A stretch of DNA of 60,000 nt from Owenia fusiformis (GCA_903813345.2 CAIIXF020000008.1:30136005-30196004); one strand, 5' to 3'; counted from the first letter of the stretch, positions 1-14,742 are shown. The notes: generated by a model from the sequence alone, not told the origin. A program made the numbers and translations.

Positions 1-25
1 GAGCACTGAAATGGAACTGTAAACT

Positions 26-130
26 TAGTATTGCTTAAAGACCATAGACCTCCCTCTATCTACTGTGTTGTGGTGGTGAAGAAGACAGGAGGGGGGGGGG
101 GGGGGTGGCACAGTCTTGAAGCAAAGCTAC
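26..130. repeat. Short MITE with TTGCTTAAAGACC / TCTTGAAGCAA ends and a long G run
   Basis: TATTGCTTAAAGACC at the left is mirrored by CAGTCTTGAAGCAAAGCTA at the right. Relatives lie at about 9180-9259 and 13730-13842, with a half element near 1440-1490. Purine-rich G tracts separate the ends. Confidence 0.55.
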
Positions 131-1691
131 ATGAATGTTAACTATTTTTAAATCTAAATGACTCTAATATTTCTTGCATTCCAAATATTTGCTACTTACA
201 CGTCTAACTACAGTATATATGTTATCCTTTGACCCAATCTAGTTTTTTATGCACTAATAGCTATAGACTACTGCACTAATATTTGATTAATTGTCGATTT
301 AACTTCATTATCATACAAATATTTTGTTATCTGGTAAAATTTCCACCTGTTTGACTTTTGACCAAACTACAGTTTGATGCTGCTCAAAACCCTTGTATTT
401 TTCCGCTTCGTGAAAACAGAGAACACTTTCAATTTCGAAAACTACTACCAATTGAAACCGATTCCCCTTAATTGAATCCGGTCTTTGATTGTCGATTTCA
501 CCTGATTAAGTTTTTGATATATTTAATTATTCAATCATAGTTTGATTTCAAGCTTGTTTTAATAGACAAGAGAGTGTCGAGTGCTTGTTGTGGATGTTTG
601 TGATGCATTGGGGATATGAGATGCAGGGGATGGGGGGGGGGGGGCGGGGGGGGATATGACATGCAGGGGATTGGGGGGTGTAAAATGGCCCTATTTTCAA
701 AAATAGGCCTCATTCTGAGAATTTCGGTCTCTGAAAAATGGACCTAGATTTACGTCCCCTGTGATATCAAATGGAAAGTACATTGTTGTACCAGTTTATC
801 AAGTGCCGCAAGAGGAATGAAGGGGGGGGGGGGTGAACCCGATGGTTGTTGGCATACATTAAAAAGAAGACAAAAGAAATAGTGATAAAAGTAAGTATGT
901 ATGATATATCCTTTGAATTTGTGTGATAATATTTTTCATCCAGGAATATTGACATTAACTGATTAATATCTCGAAAAAAGTAAATGAAACACTCGAAATA
1001 TTTGTATGATTATTTTCCTAATTCACAAATATCAAACAATTGTCCACTCGAGGCATACTTTTAAACCCATCTTGATTCCCAAGCTTTTAATTAGTTGCTC
1101 CAACTTCGCCACTTGGATGGTTAAACCAGTGTATTCCATCAGTCAAGCTGCACTCGAGGAATTAGATGCGTTTCCGTCATGATAATAAATACCTCGAGGG
1201 GTGAATATTGATAATTGATGACACCATGGTGACACTCGAGTCATGAGCGTGCAAGCTAGAAAAGGAATCCATGCGCGTAGGCAGGCTTCATGCAGGTGAG
1301 GTACTGCCTCACCCCGGCCTCACCACCATTTTACAGAAAGCAATATATTCAGATGTTCAATTAAAACTTTTGAAATTATAGTCGAACTTCGAGCTCTTGT
1401 GACCATTGTCCACTACATATCCTCCTCACTAGTGATGTGTTGGTGGGGGGTGAGGTGGGTAAGGGTGGGGGTCCACAGGCTTGAAGCAAGATTATTGAAA
1501 TAAGGTATAAATATTGTAATATACCGCTTTAGTCTAATTTTACCTCACCTATCTATATTTGCCTCACTAAATTGTTGATCCTGGCCATGCCCCTGGAACT
1601 TGTTATGTCATTTAAAAGTGGAAAGTGATCATTGTGGAACGTAAAAATGATCGAGTGATTTGTATCCTTTTACATCTTGATTCACAAGTTC

Positions 1692-1771
1692 AAGAAAATG
1701 TGAGGTAATGAGGTATCAAGAAGATGTGAGGCAATGAGGTATCAAGAAAATATGAGGTAATGAGGTATCGA
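1692..1771. repeat. Small tandem repeat, about 30-bp unit, three copies
   Basis: Variants of AAGAAAATGTGAGGTAATGAG followed by GTATC are repeated three times. No further meaning is apparent. Confidence 0.6.
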
Positions 1772-3678
1772 GTCTCTGCCCCAAGCCAATGTTATACAAA
1801 TTATATGTATTGTATTCCCAGATCAACCAACAAAATGGGTTTGACATAAGACTGCGATTCTTGGTTTTGTCTAAATAATTATGTTCACACCTCCTAGAGT
1901 CTCAATGAAGCGTGAGTTTATCATAAGCTTAAAAATTAAACAAATGGATTAAACAAATGGTATATGAAATATTTCATCAAGATTTTAAGTTTAATTTAAA
2001 ATTCGTGTAGGATGCCATGTTAATTTACGTACAGATGTGAACATTAAGAATATATAACAAATCAGATAGAAAAAGTTCAAGAAGTTGAACGTCAAACTAT
2101 TCTTCATGAATACAAGGCAATAAAATTGTAAAAATTTTGTTTACCCTTATATTGAATGCGATGTTTATTCGCATAATGAGCATTTTCATCTCAAATTAAT
2201 TCTCTTTATACCTATTTAATAAACCCGCTTTGAGAATTTTTTGATTGATTGTTCCAAGTTTGGATATAGCTAAACACAGGTGTGAATGTTTACTCCGATT
2301 TGCTAATGATCATAAATTTGAAAAGTCACTTTTACAGATTGCACATTTGATATACGTTATTCTGAAATAATTAAGACGAAGGACCCATTTTTGGCTGTTA
2401 TTAGACTTTTTTCACGCGCTTTACTTTTAATATGCATTTATAATGATGTGTATTCTGAAACAGTTGATGGGTCTTTTGAAATGATGGTTGACTCTTTGGC
2501 TCGCGATTAACACAAAGAAAAACTCCGTGATGGCATATATTTCAATATTTGATGACATGCGATTAAGTTTACTTAAAACCGACAGACAACAAGATACCTA
2601 CAATTTGTTTACAGTTGATCCAAGCGGAAAACGATCTTCAAATATTAACCAACTCTTTCTCCTATTTTCTAAACATATTTACTTATTTTTATCATTAACA
2701 TATATCTCTGTTTACAATCTTTTATGCACTGCACGAAAAGTCAATTTGCATAGACAATCGCGGAAGTCAAAGTAAATACATAAAATTGTGTATCTCACTT
2801 GTAAGTAAATAACCTTGATGAAGAAATAGTAAATAAATGATTTGTATATATCTTGTAGTTTTGTTAGCAGAGCACCAACAGAAGAGATTTGTCAAAAGGT
2901 AAAAAGTCATGTCAGAGAAGACAGTTATAGGGATTAGATGCAGGGAAACTATTGATCAAAACCGAACGTAACATGAATGATAAACATTTCCCTTTCTTTC
3001 TGACGTTCGTTATTTCAATGCAAACTGTTGAAAACCAAAAGAAAAATTCAGATTTTAATCCAAATCGCTGGCTATGGAAATACAGGAAACAATGCTCGAA
3101 TCAGAATAAAACAAAATTCAATTGTAATTTTCTTAGAATATGTATTTTCTTGAAATGGCAGTTTTTCTGTAAGGTGTATCATGACTAGAATTGATGACGT
3201 TCCTTTCACTTTTACATTAATTGATTTTCATAATTACGGATTAAGGTCTCCGTAAGTGGTTAATTCTTACAGTGAGAGCTTTAGATTGTGAATTATCAAT
3301 AGAATTTGAAAACCCATCAACTCGATTCATTAATCATTTAGAGGCTCATATTAAAGGTATCAAAAACTCCAGGTTTAAATCTAATTCTCAAAAAGGGTTT
3401 TTCAGGAAATAAATCCAATATTATTGAAAAGGCAAAAATTACTTCAGTGATGAGTCTGAGTGATGTTATACCTGGTACAAGAGCGTGAATAAAAGGGAGG
3501 GCACGAGCGTCGTACCCAAGTAATGGGAGACTAGTAGGTAATTGGCCATTGGGTGGAATCGACCCGAGTTTCTCCTCCGGGAAACAGTTGATGGAGTTTA
3601 ATTGAGACACCATAACTACTCACATAACCCCACCTAAACTAACCAACTAATGCAGTCAACACCAAAACTGAAAAGGTA

Positions 3679-3800
3679 ATTCAATTCAATTCAATTTGTT
3701 TATTTCATAAAAACACATACAATATAGTATACAATGAGTGGGTGCCACAAATAGTCAAGTTTGCCTAAAATATCAAATAGGCGATTCAAAGAGTGCTAAC
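3679..3800. repeat. Retroposon-like tail with (ATTCA)n
   Basis: ATTCAATTCAATTCAATTTG followed by TTTATTTCATAAAAACACA looks like the 3' end of a non-LTR retroposon. A second (ATTCA)n tract is at 8735-8770. The family is not determined. Confidence 0.35.
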
Positions 3801-6299
3801 GACAAAAAGAGGTGAAAATTCCAAAAATTATTTCACATCCCATGGATGGACACCTGTGCAATGCAATAAGTGGGCGATAATAGATATAGCAATACAATTC
3901 AAGACACCTACTTCAACCTGTTGAAATACTCCAGCTGGATGAACAAGTAGAAAAATGAAGCATATTCGAAGTATAATCGAATTTAGCGCTCTATAAATTC
4001 ATAAAATGATATTCTTCCAATGCTCGAGTTTTCAACAGTGCCCCATAGCAAAATCAGTTAAAGTGACTTAAACACCTATAGATGCGTTCAAGAGGTTTTT
4101 CTTTGTGCAATTTTGACGTTATTCCCACATTTCGGATTCAACCGTCAAGAGTGTATTTGATCGTAGACAAAGTGTTGAATACCTTCCTTCTTCAATGGTC
4201 CCCTCAGTCCTATAACGGTAGGTCTTCGCAAAAATGCACATCTCACCTCGGAACGTGACTTGATAAAAAGAATTTTTGATTGAAGTTTTTAAAACTAATT
4301 ATATCGCATATGCTCCCCTGATTTCCATAGCGCACTAGAAACTGACAAAAATAGACCCTTGTGATATTGAAAAATAGATATATCAAGTCGGTCTCTTGAG
4401 GAGTTGGGATGAAATTAAAATGGATGAAGCAAAGAGGGAAGCAAATCATGAGACAGACAAATATTGCATGTTTAGTACAGTAAGATCACTTTTAAAAGTT
4501 TGATTTCGTTTCTCTCAAATAGGGTTTTATCTTTGCTATTACAACTAGAATAATGTATGGGCATCATAATTCGAAACACAACTTATAGGATGAGGCTCAG
4601 TGTACAAATGAGCACTCCAGAACATGAACAATCCAAAGTAATTATCTTGGAAAGTTAAACAGTAACACGTTGCTTAACCAAAAAATTCAGAGGAGGTACT
4701 ACAGATTCATTTATGTTTCATATTCCTAGCCATTCAATGTTACCCTTTCCCCACTCTCTCCTCCGTGCGAAAAGTGACGCGACCTAAACCCTTATAAAAG
4801 AGGGGATGTCACTATTATCTCCTCCCTTAGATGCCCAAGAAGAGAATACACCATATCCCCCTTAGAATTATGGACTGCCTGAGTTTATTTCTTACATCGT
4901 TACAATTTAGGGTGCAAAATACATGTCGTTTTCTGTATTCCTTGCTAATTCCATTCTTCTCATTTAGTATTGATTAAAATGATACCCATTTTTAGATTTT
5001 TCCTATGGGTATTGATAACCACGTATCGGGTCGGAACCAAGAACACGTGTATAATATTAAAAATCGCTTCGAAAAATATTGTTGTTTTCATCTAAGTAAA
5101 TATAATTTGATTTTGACGCGCTTTTGGCTGACTTCAATTTTATTTAAAATGTGTTAACCCAAACTGATAATACTATATGCACTTGATTAGTTGAGATTTA
5201 ATTTTTCGATTAAAAGAAAGAGAGTTAACAAATGAGCGTCTCCTCCGTTAGTAAAACAAAGCAAGTTGGCCTACTGATAACTGATAGCGAACGGATGACC
5301 GTATTCAAGATATATCAATCGAAAATAGAATAGGGAAACATTGAGAGATCTACCCACAGTCTTCTAATAGTTCCGTTCTATACAAGGGGTTTGAAGAAAG
5401 CGGAAAGATGTGTGATGAGCAAAAGAATGCAAAGAAATTGACATTATGCAAGATATATATACATCTACAAAAAATTCACTCAACCTTGGAGGGAATCGAA
5501 CCCAGAACCTACCGATTACATGATTGTTGACGAGCTTCCTGGTCAACTCAACCCCAAGTCAACTCAACCCAAGTCAACTCAACCCTTAGTCAAGTCGACC
5601 CCAAGTCAAGTCGACCCAAAGTCATCTCGACCCTTAGTCAACTCGACCCCAAGTCATCTCAACCCTTGGTCAACTCAACCCTTAGTCAAGTCGACCTAAA
5701 TGATTTTACTTGTTTTAAGTAGATTAAAATACAATATAATCCAATTGTTTGAGCAGTTTGATTTGAAATCAAACTTCAAAGAAAAAAATATTTCTGTCAC
5801 CTATAGATCAAAACGAAGATTTAAACTGGATCATAAAATCCCAATCTGATTGTTTATGACACCTGACATATGAGTAAGATAATGGAAAATAGAAAAACAT
5901 AAATCCCATTGTTTGTTCAGTCTTGTTTTAAAATCTTACTTCAAAAAAATAAACATTTCTATCGCCTGTAGATCAGAAGGAAGATTTGAACCGGATCATA
6001 TTGTTTATTGTTTTATTCCATAGTTAGCATGATATTCATAGGATAACATGTGAAAATAAAAACGGTATTTTTGTAATCAGTGGTAAAATATGATATTTTT
6101 GACAAATTTTCACTTAACCATAACATACGGTTTTTTAGCCATGACATACGACGTCGTATGCGATGGTTTATGGACTTTTGCTACTTCAGACTCCAAACGA
6201 GGCTAAGTGTCAACATCGCCGGATCGTTTGGAAATTCGAATTAAATAACTAATTTCCGACGATTCTGATGATGACTTTAACTATGGAATAAAAAGAACA

Positions 6300-6431
6300 T
6301 CCTATGATTTACTCGTGATATGATTTTAATCCACTCATGGATATTGATATCTGCACTCTCTCGCTACGCTCGCTCGTGCAGATATCATATCCATTCGTGG
6401 ATTAAAATCATATCACTCATAAATCATAGGA
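6300..6431. repeat. Strong hairpin inside the foldback element, first copy
   Basis: CCTATGATTTACTCGTGATA on the left pairs with the inverse at 6405-6431 around a loop containing CTCTCGCTACGCTCGCTCG. Arms are about 55 bp. An almost identical hairpin is at 6977-7109. Confidence 0.75.
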
Positions 6432-6976
6432 TATCCTCTATTTATACTATTTATTATTATTATTGTCAAAATATAAAATCATTCAATACAAAGTAATGGA
6501 TGGATGTTGGCAAATTGCACATGTTGCATAAGTTACCTGTTGTCAAAAATACTGTTGCAACAATTTCGGTATAACGGAAAAGTGTATAGATATTTTTTTT
6601 ATTTCAGAGAGATTAAACAAGCTCAAATATGAAGGGGTGAAATATATGTATAGCATCGTGAATAGCCCTACTAAGATTAATCAAATATTATTCCATAGTT
6701 AGCATGATATTCATCGGATAACATGTCAAAATAAAAACGGTATTTTTGTAATCAGTGGTAAAATATGATATGTTTGACAAATTTTCACTTAACCATAGCA
6801 TACGGTGTTTTAGCCATGACATACGGCACCGTATGCTATGAATTATGGATTTTTGCTACTTCAGACTCAAAACGAGGCTAAGTGTCAATATCGCCGGATC
6901 GTTTGGAAAATTCGATTTAAATCACTTAATTTCCGACGATTCTGATGATGACTTTAACTATGGAATAAAAAGAACA

Positions 6977-7109
6977 TCCTATGATTTACTCGTGATATGA
7001 TTTTAATCCACTCATGGATATTGATATCTGCACTCTCTCGCTACGCTCGCTCGTACAGATATCATATCCATTCGTGGATAAAAATCATATCACTCATGAA
7101 TCATAGGAT
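6977..7109. repeat. Strong hairpin inside the foldback element, second copy
   Basis: Same structure and loop as 6300-6431, within the second direct repeat, with a few base changes such as GTACAGATATC for GTGCAGATATC. Confidence 0.75.
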
Positions 7110-9179
7110 ATCCTCTATTTATTTTGTTATTTATAAAAATTATAAATGCGTTAAGCACAAACTTCAATAGTTGATAATTTTATTTTGGAAAATTAGCATT
7201 TTAGTCCCTCATTCTTTCAAAATTCATCAATATCAAACCATGAAAATAGTATATCTATTTGTTTTTTTATGGTGGGGTCGAGTTGACTAAGGGTTGAGAT
7301 GACCAAGGGTTGAGATGACTTGGGGTCGAGTTGACTAAGGGTCGAGATGACTTGGGGTCGACTTGACTTGGGGTCGACTTGACTAAGGGTTGAGTTGACT
7401 TGGGTTGAGTTGACTTGGGGTTGAGTTGACCAGTTACCGTTGACGAAGTAGCCCTAAGCCTAACATGTTCTTTCTCAGAGATGCCGACCGTGTGTCCTAA
7501 TGTGGAGTAATCTCACAATATCAGAAACAAAAAGAAGCAAAAATTAAAATAAAACAGGATCAAATAACTAATTGAAAAATGTCCGATAGTTCACTGATCC
7601 CTGGCTTTACAAGATAGCATGCCGCATCCCACCCGTAATTTACGCGGATGTCCCTTACTTAAAGTATAACCCCGATATCGCTTATTTCATACCGTATCTG
7701 TCTCAGATGGTGAAATTGTCCTATTTCCCAGGCGTTTCTGATAACTTGGAGTATTTATTCCACCCTTGTTTTGTCTATTTCTCATTATTCAATGGAATTT
7801 TCAATGTAACGAGAAGAAATGTTTTATGTAGTAGAATTTCAGTTACGGGTAAACTTCTAAAGAAGACGACTGATCTTAAATAATTGCTATACCCTATTCC
7901 AATAAGTCCCTTCTTTCAGACAAACATCTTGATTTCCTCGTCAGGTTGACAAATCCCGAGTTTTAGTCCCGTTCAAGTTGACAGGTTCGCAAGACGGAAT
8001 GATCTATGCGGTATTTAGGGCAGATTTCTAAGATAGACGGCTCCATGTTTGTGAGACAATCAAAGCTCGCCGTAATAGGATTACTGAGTTCTATACAAAG
8101 ATCTACTTCAATTAGGAAAATATATTGTCCTCCGATCGGTGATCAGTCCAAGATCCAATTTGTTTGAAAGTAGCCCCGATGTACATTTTTGCTCAAGAAT
8201 ATGGAATATGTTTATTGCCCTCTAAAATCCTCGGTGAATCGTATTTTTGGTAAAAATCCACGGGAATGTATTTTTATCATGCACTGGCATGGATGGACAT
8301 TTTAAAACGATATTTTGTGCTTTTATTCACAAATTAGAACTTTTGAAATATTGTTTAAAACAGTCTTTGGATCTATGTAGACATTGTTCGTCATTCATTT
8401 TGTTCCATTTTAGCATTTCTATAACCATGGGCTTTCACGCTTGAAAGCCCATGCTATAACTAAGCTTGAACTTTTATACATTAACTTGCCTTGATATTTT
8501 CGGTTTATTACATGTGCTAATTTTTTATGACAAGTTGATATATTTACTTTGACTATGTTTTCATGACCATGGCCTCAATTGCACTTTTGACTTGGACTTT
8601 CAGAATTTGACCAGTCACCTTGACATTAGACAAGGACAATTTGGTACTCAGTATATGTCCTTCGTTTTTATTGACAATTCTGGTTATTCCATTGATACCG
8701 AATATGGTCTCAACGTTATAAACAATCAAGGCAGATTCATTCAATTCAATTCAATTCGTTCATTCAATTCAAATTCAGCATCTTTTTAAATCGAGACAAT
8801 CATTCAGGTGTGGATGGAGCAAAACACATTTCTACGTACAAACAAAATCTAAAATACAAGCGCTAACAAATGTGTCGCTCTCTAATTCTAATGGATGTTC
8901 CACAATATGTTTGTCAGTTTAATTTCGTCAAATACTACCGTAGGCCAGCTAAGCCCCCCATTAATAATACTTAAAAGCAAAATAATCAAAATATCAGAGA
9001 ATCAAGCAATAATTAGCTGACAATCGGGAGTTCATTATTGCAGAAGTGAATCAGAGCATATCGATATACAATTAGAAATCTCATAAAACACAAGTACCCA
9101 GATCAAAATTAAATACGTAACGTATTACCCTTTAAGATGCAATTATACAATGCAATAAGCTGCAAATGTTCAAGAAGTC

Positions 9180-9259
9180 TTGCTTCAAGACCCTGGACCC
9201 CCAAACTCAACAATTGTTGAAGTAGATAGGGAGGGGGGCAGGGTCTTGAAGCAAAACTA
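9180..9259. repeat. Short MITE with TTGCTTCAAGACCCTG ends
   Basis: TTGCTTCAAGACCCTG at 9180-9195 is inverted as CAGGGTCTTGAAGCAA at 9239-9254. Belongs with the elements near 26 and 13730. Confidence 0.65.
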
Positions 9260-12200
9260 ACGTCCAAGATGGAAATTCGCAAAGTTCCGAGCTGTTATGT
9301 CACGACCAAAAGTGGTGACATATTGTTAAAGTCTCAATTTTTGTGGACGGTGTTTGGCGATTGTTTGCGATCGGTGGTCAGCGTTCGGAGGTTTGTGTTC
9401 GGCGTCTGTAACAAACGGCATTTGGTGATATTTTGCATGTTAATGGTTTATCTTAAAATGTTATGGAGTACCTTTGGACCATACATAGAGGTTGTGCCAC
9501 TTTAAGTAAGTAAATAAGAACATTAGCAACTTTTTTGCTACAGAAACTTTTACTCCGAAATGCTTTGAACACAAATTCACGAGCCTTTATCGATTACCAT
9601 AAATCATTATACTATTTTAATCAAAATAAATATTTGAAATTCCAAATGTTCAAAATAAATTAGAAAATCTCATCTCATGAATCAGTGTCTATTGTAAAAG
9701 TGAAAGTCAAAAAGGACAATTTTGAAGGAAAACAACATGTTAAGGTATTCATTCAGACAGTGCTTTAGTTATGATTCAAAACACATTTCGATGCCAGCCC
9801 GTTCGAAAAATATCAAATGGCGATGGCTATTCCACGTTCTTTCTCTCTTAAAAAATCGCAAAACTGCATGTTTTTAAGATTTTCATACAGTTTAGAGTGT
9901 CGACTACTTCACTGTATACTTTATTCCTTGCTAATTCCATTCTTTTTTACTCTACCATGGCTTAGAAAACGTGGTCCAATAAGATTTCCTCTACGGGTAG
10001 AAGATATATTTAAGCTTCTTTCTTTGAGACAGATCATGAACTCGTGATTAGGGGGATTCATAAGGCATAATGCATTTTTGATTGATTTTTTCTGTTAAAG
10101 AAGGAAAATGTGTTTGTTCTTTTATGTGAGATTTAAAATGCGAATACATGTATGAAAATGATTGAAATGTGATGATCGAACAATTTAATGAACTCTAGGT
10201 GAGATTTGAGTGCCTGGCCACAAAAAAACTTTTACATTACGTAGAACACTGTGAAGACCGACCAACTCATGCATGAGGTAACATAATGGGGAATTATGAA
10301 AAATTGATTGTTCACGTTGTATAATCACCCAATGCAGACAGATCGCCTAAAATTACATTCGTATGATGTGAAACTCGACATTCACAAGGAAAGTACTAGT
10401 AGAAACATTTTTCACCCATGATCTGAAGTATTGTCACGGTTGTAAAGATAATTTCAATTGAAACCAATCTAGTACTTTGGCATGAAAACTCGGGGAAGGA
10501 TGTGTTAAAAAGCTAAATCGGGTTTATGATAAAGATTCAAGTCAAAGCCACATTTCCCTCATTGTTAAATCCGTTTAAAGGTCATATAGGCCTACCTATG
10601 CGCAGTAGGGATTCTAGGGATGGCATAGAGAGGGGGTGATAAAGTTCTTGGACCCTTGGCCTTCCCCAACAATGGCTATTGTAATTAACATATACAATAA
10701 AACAATAACCAAAAATGACCTATGCATGTTAAGCGTGATCAAATATTGCATTGAGAATTCCATAGAGCATGGAGATCAAACATCTTATGACAGAAAGATT
10801 GGATGGGATGAACATATAAGATGTACAATGTTAGATTGATATATTAATGTGGCGTTATAAAGATGGCAGCACCTAACAATAGTCACTTTTCAATCAGGCT
10901 GTGGTATTCTGCCAGACTGCAGAATGTCGGAGTGGAATCAGCACCCGGGAAAAGCAACATTATATATTGTGAACGATTTTATCTCTTTATTTCTTAAATG
11001 TCATTCTGCCGTGGTTTGGATACAGGGATAAGGGAGCCTACATTTTTATTATTATTTTGAATGCAACATGCACTCATCATATTATAAATTATAAGCAGTC
11101 AGTAATATTCCAAGTTGTATTCGATCCCGGGTATTCGATTTGCCAATCCAGGAGATCACATTAATACTATTGCGTAGGGTAAAAAACAAGAGACGTGTCT
11201 TACTGCATGTGATCATGAATGAATGTGTGGAATGTATTTATTGAACTTCGAATTGTAATTGATTACACGATAATATTCGGAGAAGCCGTACACGCATTGA
11301 TGCAACCCATTGTATCGATTTTAATTGATCAAAGTACACACGTCTTTTTAATACTTTTTATGATTAATCATAAATAAATGCAAATTTCCAAATAATAATC
11401 AAATAGGCGCCCACACTAACATACTCCTTATCAACAGACGGAGACATTCCTGTGCTGACATTGCTCTATTGCACACGAGAAAGACTACACGAGTTGGTCG
11501 GAGGAAAAATCAAGATTACTAAACAACTACCTACTGCACACTACCCTACCACGTGACCACGTTTAAAAGGGAAACAGGGTACAGCTAAGTTGCAAATGGA
11601 GGACGTGGGTTTAATTCCATATTTCTGAATGTAAAATACATTTTACATTTATTTCTAGTGTTCTACCAGACATAGAATTGATTCATCAAGCAGTTTGTAG
11701 AATATTGTTGGCAAAAAACCACTATAGGCAAAGATAGATAATAGTGGGCGCAGTGAAGCAAAACTCAATGCAATACACGATACGTTTCAGTAAATCTGTC
11801 AACGTACAGGGAGCATGTAAGTTTCCCTTCGAAAATGTTACATTGATATGTAACAAAACCCCAGTAAACTGTTATTTGAACTGCGTGTCATCGTGTTATA
11901 TGTAGATACGTTTTCCAGTATATTATTCAACTGTACTTTTGTGAATTAATTGTTTTTCTAAAATCTTAAGATGCAAAAAGTCGTCCCATAAATGTATCTT
12001 GCCGTAAGGCATAACATATTGTGAAACATTTTTCCTCAAGGAGGATAATGTTTGTTTCGAGGTGTCTTGTGATGAGCGTTTCATGATTAAATGCAAAATC
12101 ACTGGAGCAGATACCATGCAAAAACATCTGACATTCAACACGTCATATAAGACTACATCGATCTGGTATTAGTTTTTTTTACAATAATAGAGAAATACGA

Positions 12201-13729
12201 CGTCATATCACCTCTACAGCAAATCGTGAAGAACAAAATGTCGTGACATGATGGTATTTTGAACAAACTATTTTAAATGATCGGTTTTTGAGGACGGTAG
12301 TGAATTAGACCATTCAAGGGGTTATATAGAAAGATTCTTTACATGTAGTTCACGCAATTTTAATTATTCTGAATAGCGGATAGTCATTAATCCTGATAGC
12401 CGATAGTCATTTATCACGTGTTCATATTTAATTTCGTTATTTTATTTCAATTTGATACCCTATTAACACGTATAATCTAGCGTTCTTGTTAATTTAATGA
12501 CTATAATGCATATAGGACCTAAAAGCCCGTGTCTAAATCTACTAAATAATGTTTACTTTTTTGGATTAAATAACAATTGATGACACCTCAAAGCATCAAC
12601 AGGCGGCCTTTTTAGCATTATTTTCACTGTTTGCAACGTAAATATACATGAGATCGGGACATAGTATGTCTGTATAATCAGCTTACTTTCTCGCTCCCTG
12701 TACTATTGAACAATTTACATTCCTCGTACCCTGTATTGATCAACTTTTGCAGCTGTGTACCGTGTACTATGACGTATCAAATATTTTAAAATTTAAAACG
12801 ATATTATTTACATTCTTTCTTCAACTATCATATAACTTGGAACATGGACTTCACTATTGCACCACTGAAGTTCAGCGAATAGCAATATTGACTCACTCCG
12901 AGCACCAAACGTATTAACCTTTTCACTAAGCAGTCGATATACTCAAAAGCGACCTGATTGAAAGCCAAAAAATTCGCGCATGCGCTATCGAGGTAGGGTA
13001 GTGTGCTACTGTAAGGATTGTTCTCGAACACATAACGCAGTGAAACATCACACAATAGTCGTTTCAATTTTTTGATATAAATAAAAATTCATTGGATCTT
13101 GGAGCCAGTCTGAGTGGCTGGCCCTCTAAGGTGAGTTATAGTTTGAGCCTAATATACATTATTGTTTTAAATTGTAAATGGGGCAGCTGATTTTAATCTT
13201 AAGATTTTTACTACAATATGCCCATTCAAGCTTTGAATCTAAAAATAAGCAATAAAAGGACCATATTGAAACACAATATGTAAAAATAGAAACATTTATA
13301 CATGTTCTAACTTTTGTATATTTTAGTTTGTTTTGTGGTTTAGCTATGATATCTGTTGCCTCTTATATTTTGATGCTTCTCTGCCATGACTGAAATTCCC
13401 TAAATTACAAAAGGCCACAGCTTCGCTGCACATTATACATAAATATATGAAATATACGAAAGTTAGGACTTGTATATATGTTTTCATATACTGTTGCAAT
13501 ATACGTAGTCATTTGATTGCTTATTTTCTTAATTCAAAGTAGTTCCAAACATTTAAAAGTTTACTGTAGTACAAGTACAAGTGACCCCCTCCCTCTGCTT
13601 GACTACACATGTTGGAATGCGTTGTAGGGAGGGAGGGAACAGGTTTTTTTCAGCTAGACTAACGTACAAATAAGCCAATTAACACACCAACCTACACTTG
13701 CAAGATCATTCCATACTATTTGAAAAAGG

Positions 13730-13842
13730 TAGTCTTGCTTAAAGACTGTATCCACCCCTACCCCCCCCCCCGTCACCTTCACCCTCTCTACCTGGCAATT
13801 ATACAGAGAGAAGGATAAAGGGGGGGGGAGTACAGTTTTTAC
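13730..13842. repeat. Short MITE-like repeat of the TCTTGCTT-AAGAC family
   Basis: Begins AGTCTTGCTTAAAGACTG and has C-runs and G-runs of about 10-13 bases in opposite halves, ending GTACAGTTTTT. Related to the element near 26. Confidence 0.45.
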
Positions 13843-14742
13843 ATGGTGACATACCTGATGGTATCCCCACGCTAAATCAATGGTCAATGGTGTATGTCGT
13901 GTCCCCATGTTGATTCAATACACCCTTGCTAAAATCCTCATTTTCTCAGAAGAACTCAAGTTGATCGAGTCTCAACAAGTAGATTCATGTGGGATAGTAT
14001 TGCTAGAATCCATTTTCGAAACTTAGAATAGGGGTTCTCTAACAGGACATTGGGTTTGCTTTTCGGAACTTTTTGTTGGTACTAATTAATAAACATCGGG
14101 TTGCTGAACATGATGAAAGATGATGTCATGATTCTGTTTTCTAGTAAGATAACTGGTGTTAGATAGAGATAGCGGCGTGATGTCTCAAGATGGTTGATTG
14201 CTAGTAATCAAGTGCTTTCTGAGAACAAGTACTGATAAACACAGAAAAAAACTGAGCAGTTCTGCACCCACGCGACACCTTCGAATTTCTCACAACACCG
14301 ACGCTCGAGGTCATCCTAACCCAAACAGGCCACGTTGAGTTGAGGTGAGTAATGGTCATGAGTGGTAAAAATCAGAATTGACCCATTTAGCGACATACAT
14401 GTTTTTGGGACTACACGGAAGAAATTGTCCCGCGGGAATTGTCCTAAACACGAGAGTTTATATATCCGTCTACACCGGTTGTTATTTATTCTTTAACATA
14501 TATAAGATATATCATATTAGATATGATTTATCAATACACTTGTACATCACATGTTTCCTACGATGAAATCCACACGATTGGAATAATCAAAAAACTATTC
14601 ATACATTCGGCATTGGTAAAATGCTAACTGTGTAATTATTTGGCACACTCTGTTCTTGTATGATCTTTGTCTCTCAAGGTTGTCAACCCAGACAGAGATC
14701 CAGACTACAAGGAGACCAAGTGGCCCCGACTAGTAGGCGACC

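Larger units (their letters stand above)
131..5539. other. Gene-poor region; no gene recognised
   Basis: Only short open frames without recognisable domains or splice context are present. It contains G/C homopolymer runs near 91-106 and 632-650, the small tandem repeat at 1692, and a LINE/SINE-like tail near 3679 (ATTCAATTCAATTCAATTTG). Confidence 0.5.
5540..7432. mobile_element. Foldback element with minisatellite terminal inverted repeats
   Basis: The left arm (5540-5697) has ten units of 15-17 bp of the type AAGTCAACTCAACCC. The right arm (7274-7432) is its reverse complement, and the order of unit variants is almost the same in both arms, starting TGGTCAACTCAACCCC at each end. The interior has two direct repeats (about 6014-6445 and 6690-7125), each with a strong hairpin. 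No protein is encoded and I could not find a clear target duplication. Confidence 0.8.
7433..14742. other. Gene-poor region; no gene recognised
   Basis: Apart from the short repeats at 8735, 9180 and 13730 I see only AT-rich sequence with short frames lacking family features. Confidence 0.45.

Noticed and set aside
5540-5697. CRISPR-like array
   Set aside because: Units are contiguous with no spacers and are mirrored at 7274-7432; this is the arm of a foldback element in a eukaryotic genome.
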